Assembly: GCF_046736045.1 (NCBI RefSeq)
Contig: NZ_CP177134.1
Span: 1,240,001-1,304,000 of the forward strand
Length of the DNA stretch: 64,000 nt
Reading direction: 5' to 3'
Source of the DNA: Leptospira_A sp046736045
GTDB taxonomy: Bacteria > Spirochaetota > Leptospiria > Leptospirales > Leptospiraceae
Shown: in pieces, positions 1-8,883 of the stretch
How the letters are laid out: the number at the start of each line of letters is the position of its first letter
Position numbering within the stretch: the stretch's first letter is position 1
Notes under the pieces: model-generated
Databases searched by the model: none
What the model saw: the letters and a program-made list of their open reading frames with translations, nothing else
What the model was told of the DNA's origin: nothing
Made by a program: the position numbers and the translations under genes

Positions 1-1191
1 CGGCTTGGAATTTTTACTTTAGATATCTCTATGGGCGAACAGTTGTTACAAGGCTTTCAATTGTCCAAAATTTTAAAAAACCATTCCAGAAAAAACGTAA
101 TGTTATATGATAGTTCCATCAGCAAAGCAAATGGAAATCCGTTCTCATATTTTTTGCACACCAGGGACGGTAACGATCTTTTAGGAATGTTAAAACCCGA
201 AAGAGAACAAGGTCTGATCAATAGTGAAAATTTGAAGTTGGGTGAACAAAAAGAAATAACCATTAGGGCCAAAGGCCAGGGTGGTCAGGAAGGTTTTGCG
301 TCTTTTTTCATACTCAGGGATCAGAGAGATTATAAAGATGTAATCACAAAAGAATGGACGTATAATGTATATTACGACCGTTATACGACGTTTAAATCCA
401 AGGACACCAGAGTAGAATTATTTTTTCCGGTCAATGCGGTTTATTCCAAAGCATTTTTCGATATTGAAGCAAAGGAAGATATTAAAATCAAAACTGACGG
501 ATTGAACCAATTGTCTTCCGTTTACGAAATTGGTCCTGATTTTAAAGACTTTAACCTGGGTTATGACCTATACGTAAAGGTTCCGAAAACCAAAGATATC
601 AATTCTGCGGATCTTTATGAAGTAATGCCGGATCGAACTGTTAAAAAAATAAAAGGTTCCTCTTTCAGTGCTTGGGGACAGTTTTTCAAAGTTAGGTTAC
701 GTAAAACGGGATTGTTTGTAGTATTATCCGATCAAACCCCACCTGCCATTTATCTGCATGAATCCATGACCAAACCTCTTTATCCGAGAGAAGATTTCAC
801 CTTATTGTTGAAAGCAGTTGATGTTGGGTCTGGAATTTTACCGGAAGGATTTGACATCACTGTAGATGGAATCCGGGGGAAAGCCGAATTTTCTCCCAAA
901 GACGGAAGAGTTGAAATTTTCGAACCGGAAAGTTTATACCAACCGGGGAAACATACCCTACTAGCAAGTGTTAGAGATTATGCGGGGAATTGGAGTCCTA
1001 CTGTAAAATACGATTATGAAATCGAAAGTCCTCCGATGCCAATTGAAGAAAAACAGGTGATCGCAGCGGCAGAACCTAAAATCACAACTCCGGTCAAAAC
1101 AGAAACCAAATCAAAAAAAACAGAGCAACCGAAGGCGGTGAAAACAAAATCCAAACCGCCTCAGGTCAAAAAGAAATCTACATCCCGATAG
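1..1191 (+). CDS. C-terminal part of an exported M23-like/Ig-like protein (5' end outside window)
   Basis: The reading frame is open from the first base, so the true start lies upstream and only about 396 C-terminal residues are visible. The first ATG at position 31 is internal. The region after DQTPPAIY (about residue 245 of the visible part) looks like a bacterial Ig-type beta-sandwich, ending at a DYAGNWSP motif. The last 50 residues are a Lys/Pro/Thr-rich low-complexity tail. The N-terminal visible part, with a NGNPFSY motif, resembles the beta-rich region that follows the peptidase domain in some M23 metallopeptidases. No catalytic motif is visible, so the M23 assignment is inference. 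The gene converges on the fabG-type reductase and their 3' ends overlap by 14 bases. Confidence 0.55.
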   Translation, partial: RLGIFTLDISMGEQLLQGFQLSKILKNHSRKNVMLYDSSISKANGNPFSYFLHTRDGNDLLGMLKPEREQGLINSENLKLGEQKEITIRAKGQGGQEGFASFFILRDQRDYKDVITKEWTYNVYYDRYTTFKSKDTRVELFFPVNAVYSKAFFDIEAKEDIKIKTDGLNQLSSVYEIGPDFKDFNLGYDLYVKVPKTKDINSADLYEVMPDRTVKKIKGSSFSAWGQFFKVRLRKTGLFVVLSDQTPPAIYLHESMTKPLYPREDFTLLLKAVDVGSGILPEGFDITVDGIRGKAEFSPKDGRVEIFEPESLYQPGKHTLLASVRDYAGNWSPTVKYDYEIESPPMPIEEKQVIAAAEPKITTPVKTETKSKKTEQPKAVKTKSKPPQVKKKSTSR

Positions 1192-1945
1192 CAGCTCCGC
1201 CATCAACGCGTAGAAAGGTTCCGGTAATATAAGATGCATCTTCGCTAAGGAAAAACTTAACGGCAGAAGCGATCTCGGATTGTTTTCCCGGACGTTTCAA
1301 CGGAATTACGGATGCATCCGTTAACTTTTCTTGTACTTCTTTTGTAAGAGATCCGGTCATTTCGGTTTGCACATAACCGGGGCAAACGGCATTCACTAAT
1401 ACGTTTCTTCCTGAAAACTCACGCGCAGTCACTTTCGTAAGTGCAATCACACCTGCTTTGGATGTGGAATAATTTGCCTGGCCCGGTTGACCGGTAAGCC
1501 CGGATACGGATGAAATATTTACAATACGACCACCATCAGACTTTAACAACAGTTTGCTTGCTGATTTTGTCATAAGGAATACACCCTTACAATTTACATC
1601 CATAACAAAATCAAACTCTTGTTCCGTCATACGAATGAGAAGATTGTCTTTTATAACACCTGCATTATTTACTAAAAAATCCAATTTGCCGAATGTTTCT
1701 TTGATTTTTGTGATCGCTGCATCGCAATCTTCTGGTTTCGTTACATTCGCCGCGATTCCAATTGCTTTCACACCATATTCAGCAGCCAATTCTTTTGCTG
1801 CTTCGTCGATTTTCTCTTGGTTCAAATCCACTAGAACCAATGTAGCACCATGAGATGCGATTCGGTTGGCAATGGCACGACCGAGTCCGATAGGAGATGC
1901 CGCTCCCGTTACTAGTGCTACTTTGCCTTCAAATTCTTTGGACAT
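1178..1945 (-). CDS. fabG: 3-oxoacyl-[ACP] reductase-type short-chain dehydrogenase (FabG)
   Basis: This is a 255-residue classical short-chain dehydrogenase, the usual length for FabG. It has the glycine-rich NADP-binding segment GAASPIGLGRA near the N-terminus, NNAG at about residue 93, a catalytic Ser in INISSVSG, and the catalytic YSTSK. The ending ITGTFLRVDGG is typical of FabG. FabG reduces 3-oxoacyl-ACP to 3-hydroxyacyl-ACP in fatty acid elongation in the cytoplasm. The gene stands alone and diverges from purB across a 110-base spacer. Several FabG-like SDRs occur in such genomes, and no other fab gene is adjacent, so a different oxoacyl or alcohol substrate remains possible. Confidence 0.8.
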   Translation of the reverse strand: MSKEFEGKVALVTGAASPIGLGRAIANRIASHGATLVLVDLNQEKIDEAAKELAAEYGVKAIGIAANVTKPEDCDAAITKIKETFGKLDFLVNNAGVIKDNLLIRMTEQEFDFVMDVNCKGVFLMTKSASKLLLKSDGGRIVNISSVSGLTGQPGQANYSTSKAGVIALTKVTAREFSGRNVLVNAVCPGYVQTEMTGSLTKEVQEKLTDASVIPLKRPGKQSEIASAVKFFLSEDASYITGTFLRVDGGAAIGM

Positions 1946-2055
1946 ATATTCCTCTTACTCAATCAATCTTTGCATCTAAGTAAGGATTTTGAACATCGTT
2001 CTGCAACCGTAAAATTCACAGTTGAAACGAATGTTTATGATGAAACTCTGCCCTT

Positions 2056-3357
2056 ATGATCGACCGTTACAGCCACCCTGAAATCTCAGCAATTTGGGAA
2101 TTAGAGAACAAATTTAGAATTTGGACAGATATCGAAATTTATGCCTGCGAAGCTCGCGCAGATCGCGGGGAAGTTCCCAAAGAAGACCTGGAAACGATCA
2201 AAGCAAAAGCAAAATTCAATGTTGATGAAATTTTAGAAATCGAATCCAAAGTTCATCATGATGTAATCGCTTACCTTACCAATTTGAATTCCTACATCGG
2301 GCCTGCAGGACGTCATGTACATTTCGGATTGACTTCTTCCGACGTAGGTGACACGGCACTTTGCGTTCAAATGGTTCAAGCTATGGACTTGCTTATCAAA
2401 AGAGCCAAAGAACTTTTGGAGACAACCAAACAAAAAGCAGTCGAATATAAAGACCTTCCTTGTATCGGACGCTCCCATGGAATTCATGCGGAACCGATGA
2501 CTCTCGGGCTCAAGTTCGCTTTGTTTTATGCGGAAATGCAAAGAAACATCGAACGTATGGAAGATGCGCGTTCTCAAATTGCCGTCGGAAAATTATCCGG
2601 TGCCGTTGGAACTTATTCCAATATTGATTTGGAAATCGAAGAATACGTACTCACAAAACTAGGATTAGCTGTTGATCCGATTGCAACGCAGGTGATCTCC
2701 AGAGACAGACATGCATATTATTTGTCCGTATTGGGAATCGTAGCTGCAAGTTTGGATCGAATGGCAACTGAAATAAGACTGCTTCAAAAAACAGAAGGGC
2801 GTGAAGTCGAAGAGCCGTTTGCCAAAGGCCAAAAAGGATCTTCCGCAATGCCTCATAAACGAAATCCCGTTGTCTGCGAAAGGATCAGCGGAATTTCCAG
2901 AGTGATTCGTGCCAATGTAAATGTCGGCTTACAAAATGTAGGGCTTTGGCATGAACGCGATATTTCCCATTCCTCAGCAGAACGAATCGTACTACCGGAT
3001 TCGACCATTGCTTTGGATTATATTTTGGAAAAAATGAATTTTGTTTTGAAAGGAATTCATGTGTATCCCGATGCAACAGAACGCACGTTAAATATCACAC
3101 GCGGATTGATTTTTTCTCAAAAAGTTTTGCTATGGTTGATCGAAAAAGGCGGGATTTCCAGAGAAGATGCTTATTTGATCGTTCAGGAAAATGCAATGGC
3201 AGTTTGGGCTGATCAAAATCAGAATCTAAGAGATAGATTAAAAGCGGATCCCAGATGTTCTTCAATTTTGAAAGACAAAGATCTTGATGAAATTTTTCAA
3301 ATAGCACCTTATCTGGAACGAATCCCTTTGATTTTCAAAAGGCTGGGACTGGTTTAG
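2056..3357 (+). CDS. purB: Adenylosuccinate lyase
   Basis: The product is 433 residues. It cleaves adenylosuccinate to AMP and fumarate and also acts on SAICAR in purine synthesis. The fumarase/aspartase superfamily signature GSSAMPHKRNP is at about residues 261-271, and the catalytic-loop Ser is in this segment. TSSDVGDTA (about residue 92) and GRSHGIHAEP (about residue 138) are the other two conserved active-site regions. Length and motif order match the bacterial PurB family. The ATG at 2056 gives the expected N-terminus MIDRYSHPE. It is transcribed alone, divergent from the fabG-type gene, and followed by a strong hairpin near 3500. Confidence 0.95.
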   Translation: MIDRYSHPEISAIWELENKFRIWTDIEIYACEARADRGEVPKEDLETIKAKAKFNVDEILEIESKVHHDVIAYLTNLNSYIGPAGRHVHFGLTSSDVGDTALCVQMVQAMDLLIKRAKELLETTKQKAVEYKDLPCIGRSHGIHAEPMTLGLKFALFYAEMQRNIERMEDARSQIAVGKLSGAVGTYSNIDLEIEEYVLTKLGLAVDPIATQVISRDRHAYYLSVLGIVAASLDRMATEIRLLQKTEGREVEEPFAKGQKGSSAMPHKRNPVVCERISGISRVIRANVNVGLQNVGLWHERDISHSSAERIVLPDSTIALDYILEKMNFVLKGIHVYPDATERTLNITRGLIFSQKVLLWLIEKGGISREDAYLIVQENAMAVWADQNQNLRDRLKADPRCSSILKDKDLDEIFQIAPYLERIPLIFKRLGLV

Positions 3358-3495
3358 AAAACATTCCATTGCCGATCGGAATCGGCTTTGGCAAAAAGGT
3401 GAACTTTTTAAAAGAATTTTTATTAAAATCGAGATAGCGATAGCCGAAATTACGAATTTATGTTAGGTGGTTTGCGGCAAGCCCACGAGCCACTC

Positions 3496-3530
3496 CCCCC
3501 AACCCTAAAAAGGGTGGGGGATTTTAATAT
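3496..3530 (+). terminator. Probable terminator downstream of purB
   Basis: A hairpin is formed by CCCCC (3496-3500) plus ACCCT (3502-3506) pairing with AGGGT (3511-3515) plus GGGGG (3516-3520), with one bulged A. It is followed by ATTTTAATATT. The stem is unusually GC-rich for this AT-rich window. The T tract is on the plus strand, so it most likely ends purB transcription. A shorter hairpin (GCCGAT/ATCGGC) lies just after the purB stop but lacks a T tract. Confidence 0.6.
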
Positions 3531-3575
3531 TCCCAGCATATTATGTCACTTTCTGATATTTCTGATGAGACTGAT

Positions 3576-3914
3576 CTAAAATCCGCCTTGTAACAAGGAG
3601 CCTTTCCAAATTGTTTTTGGTTTCAATTTGCATTCCAAGGTTTCCGCATTGCACGGAGTGATGAGTATATTGTCAGTGCAAGCTTTCACGTCCTTTTCCG
3701 AATAATAATCAGCCGGGTATTGTTTTTCTATACTACTGGCTGCATCATTGATAAAATATATCTGCACATCCGCATAACGTCCACAAGCTGCCAATCTTCC
3801 CAGTTTTGCATTGCGAATCCTTTGGATAGTTTCTTTCTGGTTGAGGACATCTCCGCCGTTGATTCCCATATCCGTACAAGAAGTTATGAAAAAAAGTCCG
3901 AACCAAACTAACAA
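3576..3914 (-). CDS. Small cysteine-containing lipoprotein of unknown function
   Basis: The product is about 112 residues and I do not recognise a family. The N-terminus is a short hydrophobic signal ending in a spirochaete-type lipobox, FFITSC, so it is probably lipidated. Four further cysteines lie in the mature part (AACGR, KACTD, TPCNA, LECKL). The start is uncertain: TTG at 3914 gives MLVWFG, but the frame is open for five more codons to an ATT at 3929. That ATT would give MRNLALLVWFG, a better signal peptide with a basic residue. No ATG or GTG is available before the in-frame TAG at 3930-3932. It lies upstream of the adenosine deaminase gene on the same strand, but the order places it downstream in transcription, 49 bases after that gene's stop. 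Confidence 0.55.
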   Translation of the reverse strand: MLVWFGLFFITSCTDMGINGGDVLNQKETIQRIRNAKLGRLAACGRYADVQIYFINDAASSIEKQYPADYYSEKDVKACTDNILITPCNAETLECKLKPKTIWKGSLLQGGF

Positions 3915-3963
3915 AGCTAAGTTACGAATCTATGCCAACGAAAGAGTTAAAACAATAAATTTC

Positions 3964-5319
3964 TTAAACAAGGGCCGGTTGCGGTGCTAAATTGTATTTA
4001 ATTTTGATCGCTTCGATCTTTTCTTCCATCTGTTTCCAAAGGGTTTCTTTTTGAGGATGGAATGTGCAATAAACACCTTGCCGCACCAAATCAATGATTT
4101 CCTCAATGGAAAAATCCAAAAAGCGATAGAGTTTAAAATACTCATAGGTCAAATTTACATTAAAAATTTCGGGATCATCCGTGTTGATACAAAGTGTCAG
4201 ACCTTGGTCATAATAATAACGTACAGGGTGGTTTTGCTCTTTGCGGACATACTTTGCAGTAAACACATTCGAAGTTACGCAGATCTCAATCGGAATCTTG
4301 TTATCTTTCATGTATTTGACAAGCTCCGGATCTTGAATCGCAGATGTGCCATGTCCGATCCTTTCCGCCTTACAAAGGCTAACTGCATCCCAAATCGCCC
4401 AAGGGCCGTCATCTTCGCCGGAATGTGCTACAGTACGAAGTCCCGAATCACGAGCAACTTTGAATACTTCTGCATAGTCTTTTGCAGGGCCCATAAGTTC
4501 CGCACCACCAAGACCGATTCCTATGATTTCTTTGTGTTTAACACCTAAAACACGCTTGAGATTGTTCATCGCGTTTTCCGGACCGAAAGAACGGGATACA
4601 TCAACTAACAGACGGATCGTAACTCCGTCTTTTGCTTCGATTTGGCGAATGCGATTTACCATCACTTCTACCATTTCATCAAAATCGAGTCCGTTCTGAA
4701 TGAATTTCGACGGAGCAAAAAATGCTTCACAGTATACTATATTATTGGAGCGCATGTACTCTGCTAGGCTATCAATGAAATAACCCAAATCACTCGCTTC
4801 TTTCACTGCACCTTGTACAAAGAAAAATACCTGAATGAATCCCATTAAATCTTTGAAATTGTATTTATCTTCAAATTCTTTATCGGTAATTTCCGTACCG
4901 TTCTTTTTGTATAGAAACTTGAGAGTTTCTTTATTTACACATGCTTCGAGGTGCAAGTGGATTTCCGATTTGGGGATTTCACGTATAAAATTGATAACAT
5001 CTTGTTCATTCGGGTGAGGGATGGATAAATCCCCGGCAAGAAGTGACTTTCTCTCTTTGAGAAAAGACGTCTCTTCCGTTGCAGGTTGACCCTGGGTCGG
5101 CTCTTTTGGAAATAACCAAAGAGGCGGATTGAGAACGGGAAGCTCCATAATGGAAACCCGTTCGTTGAGTAGAGTATTGATTTGTTTATCGAAAGTTAAC
5201 TGTAAAGAAGGGGAATAAGGTCTGTCTTCGGGCAGTCGGCTTTTCAGTCGATTGAGCTCGGCAATATCCCGATCAATGACCAAAATACGGTTTAGAATTT
5301 CTGAAAATTGAACTTCCAT
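3964..5319 (-). CDS. Adenosine deaminase family protein with N-terminal extension
   Basis: This 451-residue protein belongs to the metal-dependent adenosine/AMP deaminase family, which hydrolyses the 6-amino group of adenosine or related purines. The zinc-binding motif HLHLE is at about residues 120-124, HSGEDDG at about 298, RIGHGTSA at about 320 and TDDPEIF at about 380. These supply the metal ligands, the catalytic Glu and the two Asp residues. Typical bacterial adenosine deaminases have about 340 residues, and the roughly 110 extra residues all precede the catalytic domain. They include a predicted helical stretch and a Pro-rich linker, which recalls AMP deaminase or ADGF-type proteins. 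The exact substrate is therefore open. The gene diverges from the DegT-family gene. Confidence 0.82.
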   Translation of the reverse strand: MEVQFSEILNRILVIDRDIAELNRLKSRLPEDRPYSPSLQLTFDKQINTLLNERVSIMELPVLNPPLWLFPKEPTQGQPATEETSFLKERKSLLAGDLSIPHPNEQDVINFIREIPKSEIHLHLEACVNKETLKFLYKKNGTEITDKEFEDKYNFKDLMGFIQVFFFVQGAVKEASDLGYFIDSLAEYMRSNNIVYCEAFFAPSKFIQNGLDFDEMVEVMVNRIRQIEAKDGVTIRLLVDVSRSFGPENAMNNLKRVLGVKHKEIIGIGLGGAELMGPAKDYAEVFKVARDSGLRTVAHSGEDDGPWAIWDAVSLCKAERIGHGTSAIQDPELVKYMKDNKIPIEICVTSNVFTAKYVRKEQNHPVRYYYDQGLTLCINTDDPEIFNVNLTYEYFKLYRFLDFSIEEIIDLVRQGVYCTFHPQKETLWKQMEEKIEAIKIKYNLAPQPALV

Positions 5320-5467
5320 GTTCCAGGAAATTCTTTTTCGTGATTCGGCTCCCTACAAGAAGATTTTTCTCAAAGGAAAGAATTTCCTATTTAGTTCATA
5401 AAAATGATTCCGATTATCTTTGTGGGAGCGGAAAAGACTGGAAAATTTTCCGAATTATGTCGTTTAG

Positions 5468-6667
5468 ATGAATATGCTTACCACTCGTAAAACCTTTCTT
5501 CCGTTTGCATTGCCTTCCATCTCTGAAGACGCTATTGAAGAAGTAGCCCAAGTGCTACGCTCCGGTTGGGTAACTTCCGGTCCCAAGGTCAAACAGTTCG
5601 AAATGGAGTTCGCTGACTTTGTGGGATCTCCTAATGCAATCGCAGTGAATTCAGCGACAGCCGGTTTGCACCTTGCTTTGGAAGCAATCGGGCTTACGGA
5701 AAACGATGCAGTGATCACAAGTTCGATCACATTTACGGCTACTACCGAAGTGGTATGTTATTTCCATGCAGAACCAATCTTAACGGATGTAGATCCGATT
5801 AACAATTTACTCACTCCGGAATTATTACAAACAACCATTGATACCCGTTGTGTTTGGGATGGAAAAATCTTAAAAACAAAATCCACCGGCAAACAAGTAA
5901 GAGCTGTTATGCCAGTGCATCTTGCGGGTTATACCTGCGACATGGAAGGAATTCAAAAAATTACAAAAAAATACAAGCTGGTAATCATCGAAGATGCGGC
6001 TCACGCATTCCCGGCAGTTCATAAAAATAAAATGATCGGCAACTGGGGAGATTTTACAGTTTTCAGTTTTTACGCAACCAAAGGAATCACTACCGGAGAA
6101 GGTGGAATGATTACGACAGCTAACGCTACTGCTGCGGATAGGATTCGCAAAATGAGACTCCATGGAATCAACCGGGACGCATTCAATCGCCCGGGTTGGT
6201 ACTATGAAGTGGTGGATGCAGGTTATAAATACAACATGACTGACATTCAAGCTGCGCTTGGAGTCGTACAGTTGAAAGAATCACATGCTTTCTGGGAAAG
6301 ACGAATTGAAATTGCAAAACATTATAATGAAGAATTTAAAAATCTGAAAGGACTTATACTTCCGAAAGAAGATACCAACGGACAACATAGCTGGCATTTG
6401 TATCGGGTGGAACTCGATACAAAACTCGCAAAGCTGGGAAGAGATAGTTTTGTGGAAGAACTGAAAGATAGAAATATCGGAACAAGCTTACATTTCATTC
6501 CTATCTTTGAACATCCGTATTATAAAAAAACTTTCGGGTTCAACCGTTCCGAATATCCAAACGCATGTAAAATGTATGACAGAGCGGTGTCTTTACCATT
6601 ATTTGCGGGAATGACTAAAACCGATGAGAAAGATGTAATCGACGCTGTAAAAGATTTACTGAGTTGA
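5468..6667 (+). CDS. DegT/DnrJ/EryC1/StrS-family PLP-dependent sugar aminotransferase
   Basis: This 399-residue protein is a fold-type I PLP enzyme of the DegT family. These enzymes transaminate nucleotide-linked keto-sugars for surface polysaccharides or act in related dehydration reactions. The N-terminal RSGWVTSGPKVKQFE motif, the cofactor segment IIEDAAHAF and the Schiff-base lysine K205 in FYATKGITTGEGGM are all present. The C-terminus contains HLYRV and SLPLFAGMT, also typical. ATG at 5468 fits the family N-terminus. No sugar-nucleotide biosynthesis genes are adjacent, so the substrate cannot be inferred. Its 3' end overlaps the convergent lipoprotein gene by 12 bases. Confidence 0.88.
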   Translation: MNMLTTRKTFLPFALPSISEDAIEEVAQVLRSGWVTSGPKVKQFEMEFADFVGSPNAIAVNSATAGLHLALEAIGLTENDAVITSSITFTATTEVVCYFHAEPILTDVDPINNLLTPELLQTTIDTRCVWDGKILKTKSTGKQVRAVMPVHLAGYTCDMEGIQKITKKYKLVIIEDAAHAFPAVHKNKMIGNWGDFTVFSFYATKGITTGEGGMITTANATAADRIRKMRLHGINRDAFNRPGWYYEVVDAGYKYNMTDIQAALGVVQLKESHAFWERRIEIAKHYNEEFKNLKGLILPKEDTNGQHSWHLYRVELDTKLAKLGRDSFVEELKDRNIGTSLHFIPIFEHPYYKKTFGFNRSEYPNACKMYDRAVSLPLFAGMTKTDEKDVIDAVKDLLS

Positions 6668-7525
6668 AAGACTTTTTTCTTTGGATCTGGATTCGTAAAA
6701 ATCCAAATCATATAACTTTAATAAGTCGGTGAGTCCCAGATAGAATTGAGTTTCTGTTCCGTCAATTCTCCTTCGAATCCAAAACCCCACAACTTCTCTT
6801 ACCAAAACGGCAGGATAGATATCATCACCTTCCCAACTGATGAATTTGCTACCGTCCGCTTCTTCTTCCGCGTCCGTAAAGTCCGGTACCAAAAACAAAT
6901 CATACTTGTCCAAATAGTAAGGATCTAATCTTTTTTCCGTTACTAAATCGATATACCGATCCGTTTCTTTTTCATAATATTCGCGATTGGATTCCAATTT
7001 GCGATGAATTACAAAAAAAGCGCGTGCCATTTTGCGAATATATTCATTGTAAATTTTTTGAGTGGCCTTTTGAAATCCGGAATTCTTCTTAGCAGGTAAA
7101 AAATAAGATCGCAATCGAATGGGAAACTCAGGGTGATAGAATCCGAAACTGGAAGGATGGTTTGTTACCAATTCACCATTTCCATGCGGCCCATTGATAA
7201 AAATCGGAACACCTAAAAGTTCGGATACCTGTTTGGGGCTGGCAAAAGACCTCAGATAACAAAAGTAATTCGAATATCCGTTTTCTTCAATCGGGATTGG
7301 TTTTAAAGCCGAGCAGTAAGAAATGGATTTGGGAAGTGAAGTCCAGGCAGACTCCACAAGCAGATTCAAACGATTTGCATTTTCAGTCGATACGGGCAGA
7401 ACTGCTATCTTGTTCCACTCTTCTTTGTATTGAGTAATACAACCAAGAGTGGTAAAAAAAATCAGAGCACTACTTAATCTTATAAGTGATCTCAGCAGGT
7501 AAATTTTCCCATTCGGAAGTAGCAT
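6656..7525 (-). CDS. Predicted lipoprotein of unknown function
   Basis: The product is 289 residues and I recognise no family. A hydrophobic segment at residues 11-26 ends in a lipobox FTTLGC, so the mature protein is probably a lipoprotein. The rest is soluble and rich in aromatic and charged residues. ATG at 7525 lies inside the end of the upstream beta-propeller gene, overlapping it by 56 bases. No in-frame ATG, GTG or TTG occurs nearer the lipobox, so this start is kept. Same-strand overlap suggests one operon: M50 protease, propeller protein, lipoprotein. The 3' end also overlaps the convergent aminotransferase. Confidence 0.7.
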   Translation of the reverse strand: MLLPNGKIYLLRSLIRLSSALIFFTTLGCITQYKEEWNKIAVLPVSTENANRLNLLVESAWTSLPKSISYCSALKPIPIEENGYSNYFCYLRSFASPKQVSELLGVPIFINGPHGNGELVTNHPSSFGFYHPEFPIRLRSYFLPAKKNSGFQKATQKIYNEYIRKMARAFFVIHRKLESNREYYEKETDRYIDLVTEKRLDPYYLDKYDLFLVPDFTDAEEEADGSKFISWEGDDIYPAVLVREVVGFWIRRRIDGTETQFYLGLTDLLKLYDLDFYESRSKEKSLSTQ

Positions 7526-8882
7526 CTTTCTTAAAATACACCGGAGAAACAGATTGTTTATAATTCAAACTTTGATAGAGGATCAAGTCAGTTTCTTTTT
7601 TCTCAAAATATCTTTTATCTTGGATGCCGGCAGGAGCAATGTCTCCAATCGGCAACCAACCGAAGCCTAATAAAAATACGGAAAGAGAATCTTGAACGGA
7701 TTTTGCTTTTCCTTTTTCAAAGCGAACGACTCGGTATGGTAAAACGGGAATTCCCGATTCAATCATTTTGTTTTTAAAATCCAGATAAGAAGTCGCCTTT
7801 TGTCTGGCAGTATAAAGCAGTTCCAGATAATCACGCGCAAACAATGTCGGATCTTCTTTTCCTTTTTCATAATAATTGGCCACATCAAAAGGATAAGTCA
7901 CATCTTTATCCAAATAATCATCCGTAACGAAATATTTGATCAATTGATTTCTGGATGTAAATTTGTATTTTAAAACTTGCTCACCTGCTGAATCTTCAAT
8001 GGAAAGTTTTTTGATATGAACCCGGTTTCTTTGAATGAATGTAGGCGAAAAACTGGAATCCGTAAATTTTACGGAACGAATCCTCTGTTGTTCGTTAGAC
8101 GGAGGATGAACCACTGCAATTTGCGCTTTCGACAGGGAAACCGTATCTATTTTAAATTTTAAAGTAACTTCGAGACTGTATTCTTCTTCCCCGGAAGCGA
8201 TGAATCTTTCCGTCTCCAAGAAGGGGATATTTTTGATTTCGTGATTTTCCCGATCAACTACCCAAAGTTTGGAGCCGCTGAGTAAAACTCCGCGAATGGA
8301 TTTCATATTGGTTTTGATGGAACCGGTTATTTTGCCCGATTTGGCATCGTATCTATAAATCGTGTTATCCGATGAATCGGAAATCCAAAGAGAGTCTCGT
8401 CCGAAACAAATATCTCTCGGTCGGTTTCTATCGGTAAAAAATCCCCCGACCAAAATCCCGCTCACTTGGTCGAAAATTTGTACCTTCGCATTGTCCAAAT
8501 CGAGAATATAATAAAAATTTCCTACACTGGCAACTCCTGCAATATTTTGCAATGGAATGGCAACCTTATCAGTGATCCCGCCGGAATTGGGATCGATTTT
8601 CAAAATTTGTTTCGGAGCGACGACTAAAATCTTACCTTCGCGGGAATCAAAGCTGATCCCACGTAAATTGGCAAGACCCAGATTAAAAATTTCCTGTTCG
8701 CCGATTTCGTTAATTTTAATCAACGCACGACGACTTGTATCTATAAACCAGAAATTGACGCCGTCCCAAGCAACACCGTAAGCCTTGTCCGTAAGTTTAT
8801 AGTCTTTGCTTTCTTGTGCACTAACATTTGCTATGTTAACAATAATGAAATAAATCAGAATTAATAATTTTATTTTTTTCAC
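7470..8882 (-). CDS. Exported beta-propeller protein with a degenerate transglutaminase-like C-terminus
   Basis: The product is about 470 residues. GTG at 8882 is preferred because it gives a clean signal peptide (VKKIKLLILIYF..., cut near VSAQ) and lies one base after the M50 stop. An ATG at 8903 would only add seven residues without a ribosome site. Residues about 25-235 contain repeated blades of the type W-D-x2-N-x2-I or I-x-R-Y-D-x-K-S-G, an NHL/YVTN-like propeller. The C-terminal half resembles the two beta regions of transglutaminase-like proteins (GIPVLPYRVVRF and GFGWLPIGD), but the catalytic Cys and His are not visible at the expected places. It probably binds rather than catalyses. 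Function unknown. Confidence 0.72.
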   Translation of the reverse strand: MKKIKLLILIYFIIVNIANVSAQESKDYKLTDKAYGVAWDGVNFWFIDTSRRALIKINEIGEQEIFNLGLANLRGISFDSREGKILVVAPKQILKIDPNSGGITDKVAIPLQNIAGVASVGNFYYILDLDNAKVQIFDQVSGILVGGFFTDRNRPRDICFGRDSLWISDSSDNTIYRYDAKSGKITGSIKTNMKSIRGVLLSGSKLWVVDRENHEIKNIPFLETERFIASGEEEYSLEVTLKFKIDTVSLSKAQIAVVHPPSNEQQRIRSVKFTDSSFSPTFIQRNRVHIKKLSIEDSAGEQVLKYKFTSRNQLIKYFVTDDYLDKDVTYPFDVANYYEKGKEDPTLFARDYLELLYTARQKATSYLDFKNKMIESGIPVLPYRVVRFEKGKAKSVQDSLSVFLLGFGWLPIGDIAPAGIQDKRYFEKKETDLILYQSLNYKQSVSPVYFKKDATSEWENLPAEITYKIK

Positions 8883-8883
8883 T

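Noticed and set aside
1178..1945. Possible polyketide or capsule role of the FabG-like reductase
   Set aside because: No pathway genes adjacent; the residues are those of ordinary FabG.
3361..3395. Small hairpin GCCGAT/ATCGGC after purB as terminator
   Set aside because: No T tract follows; the hairpin at 3496-3520 is a better candidate.
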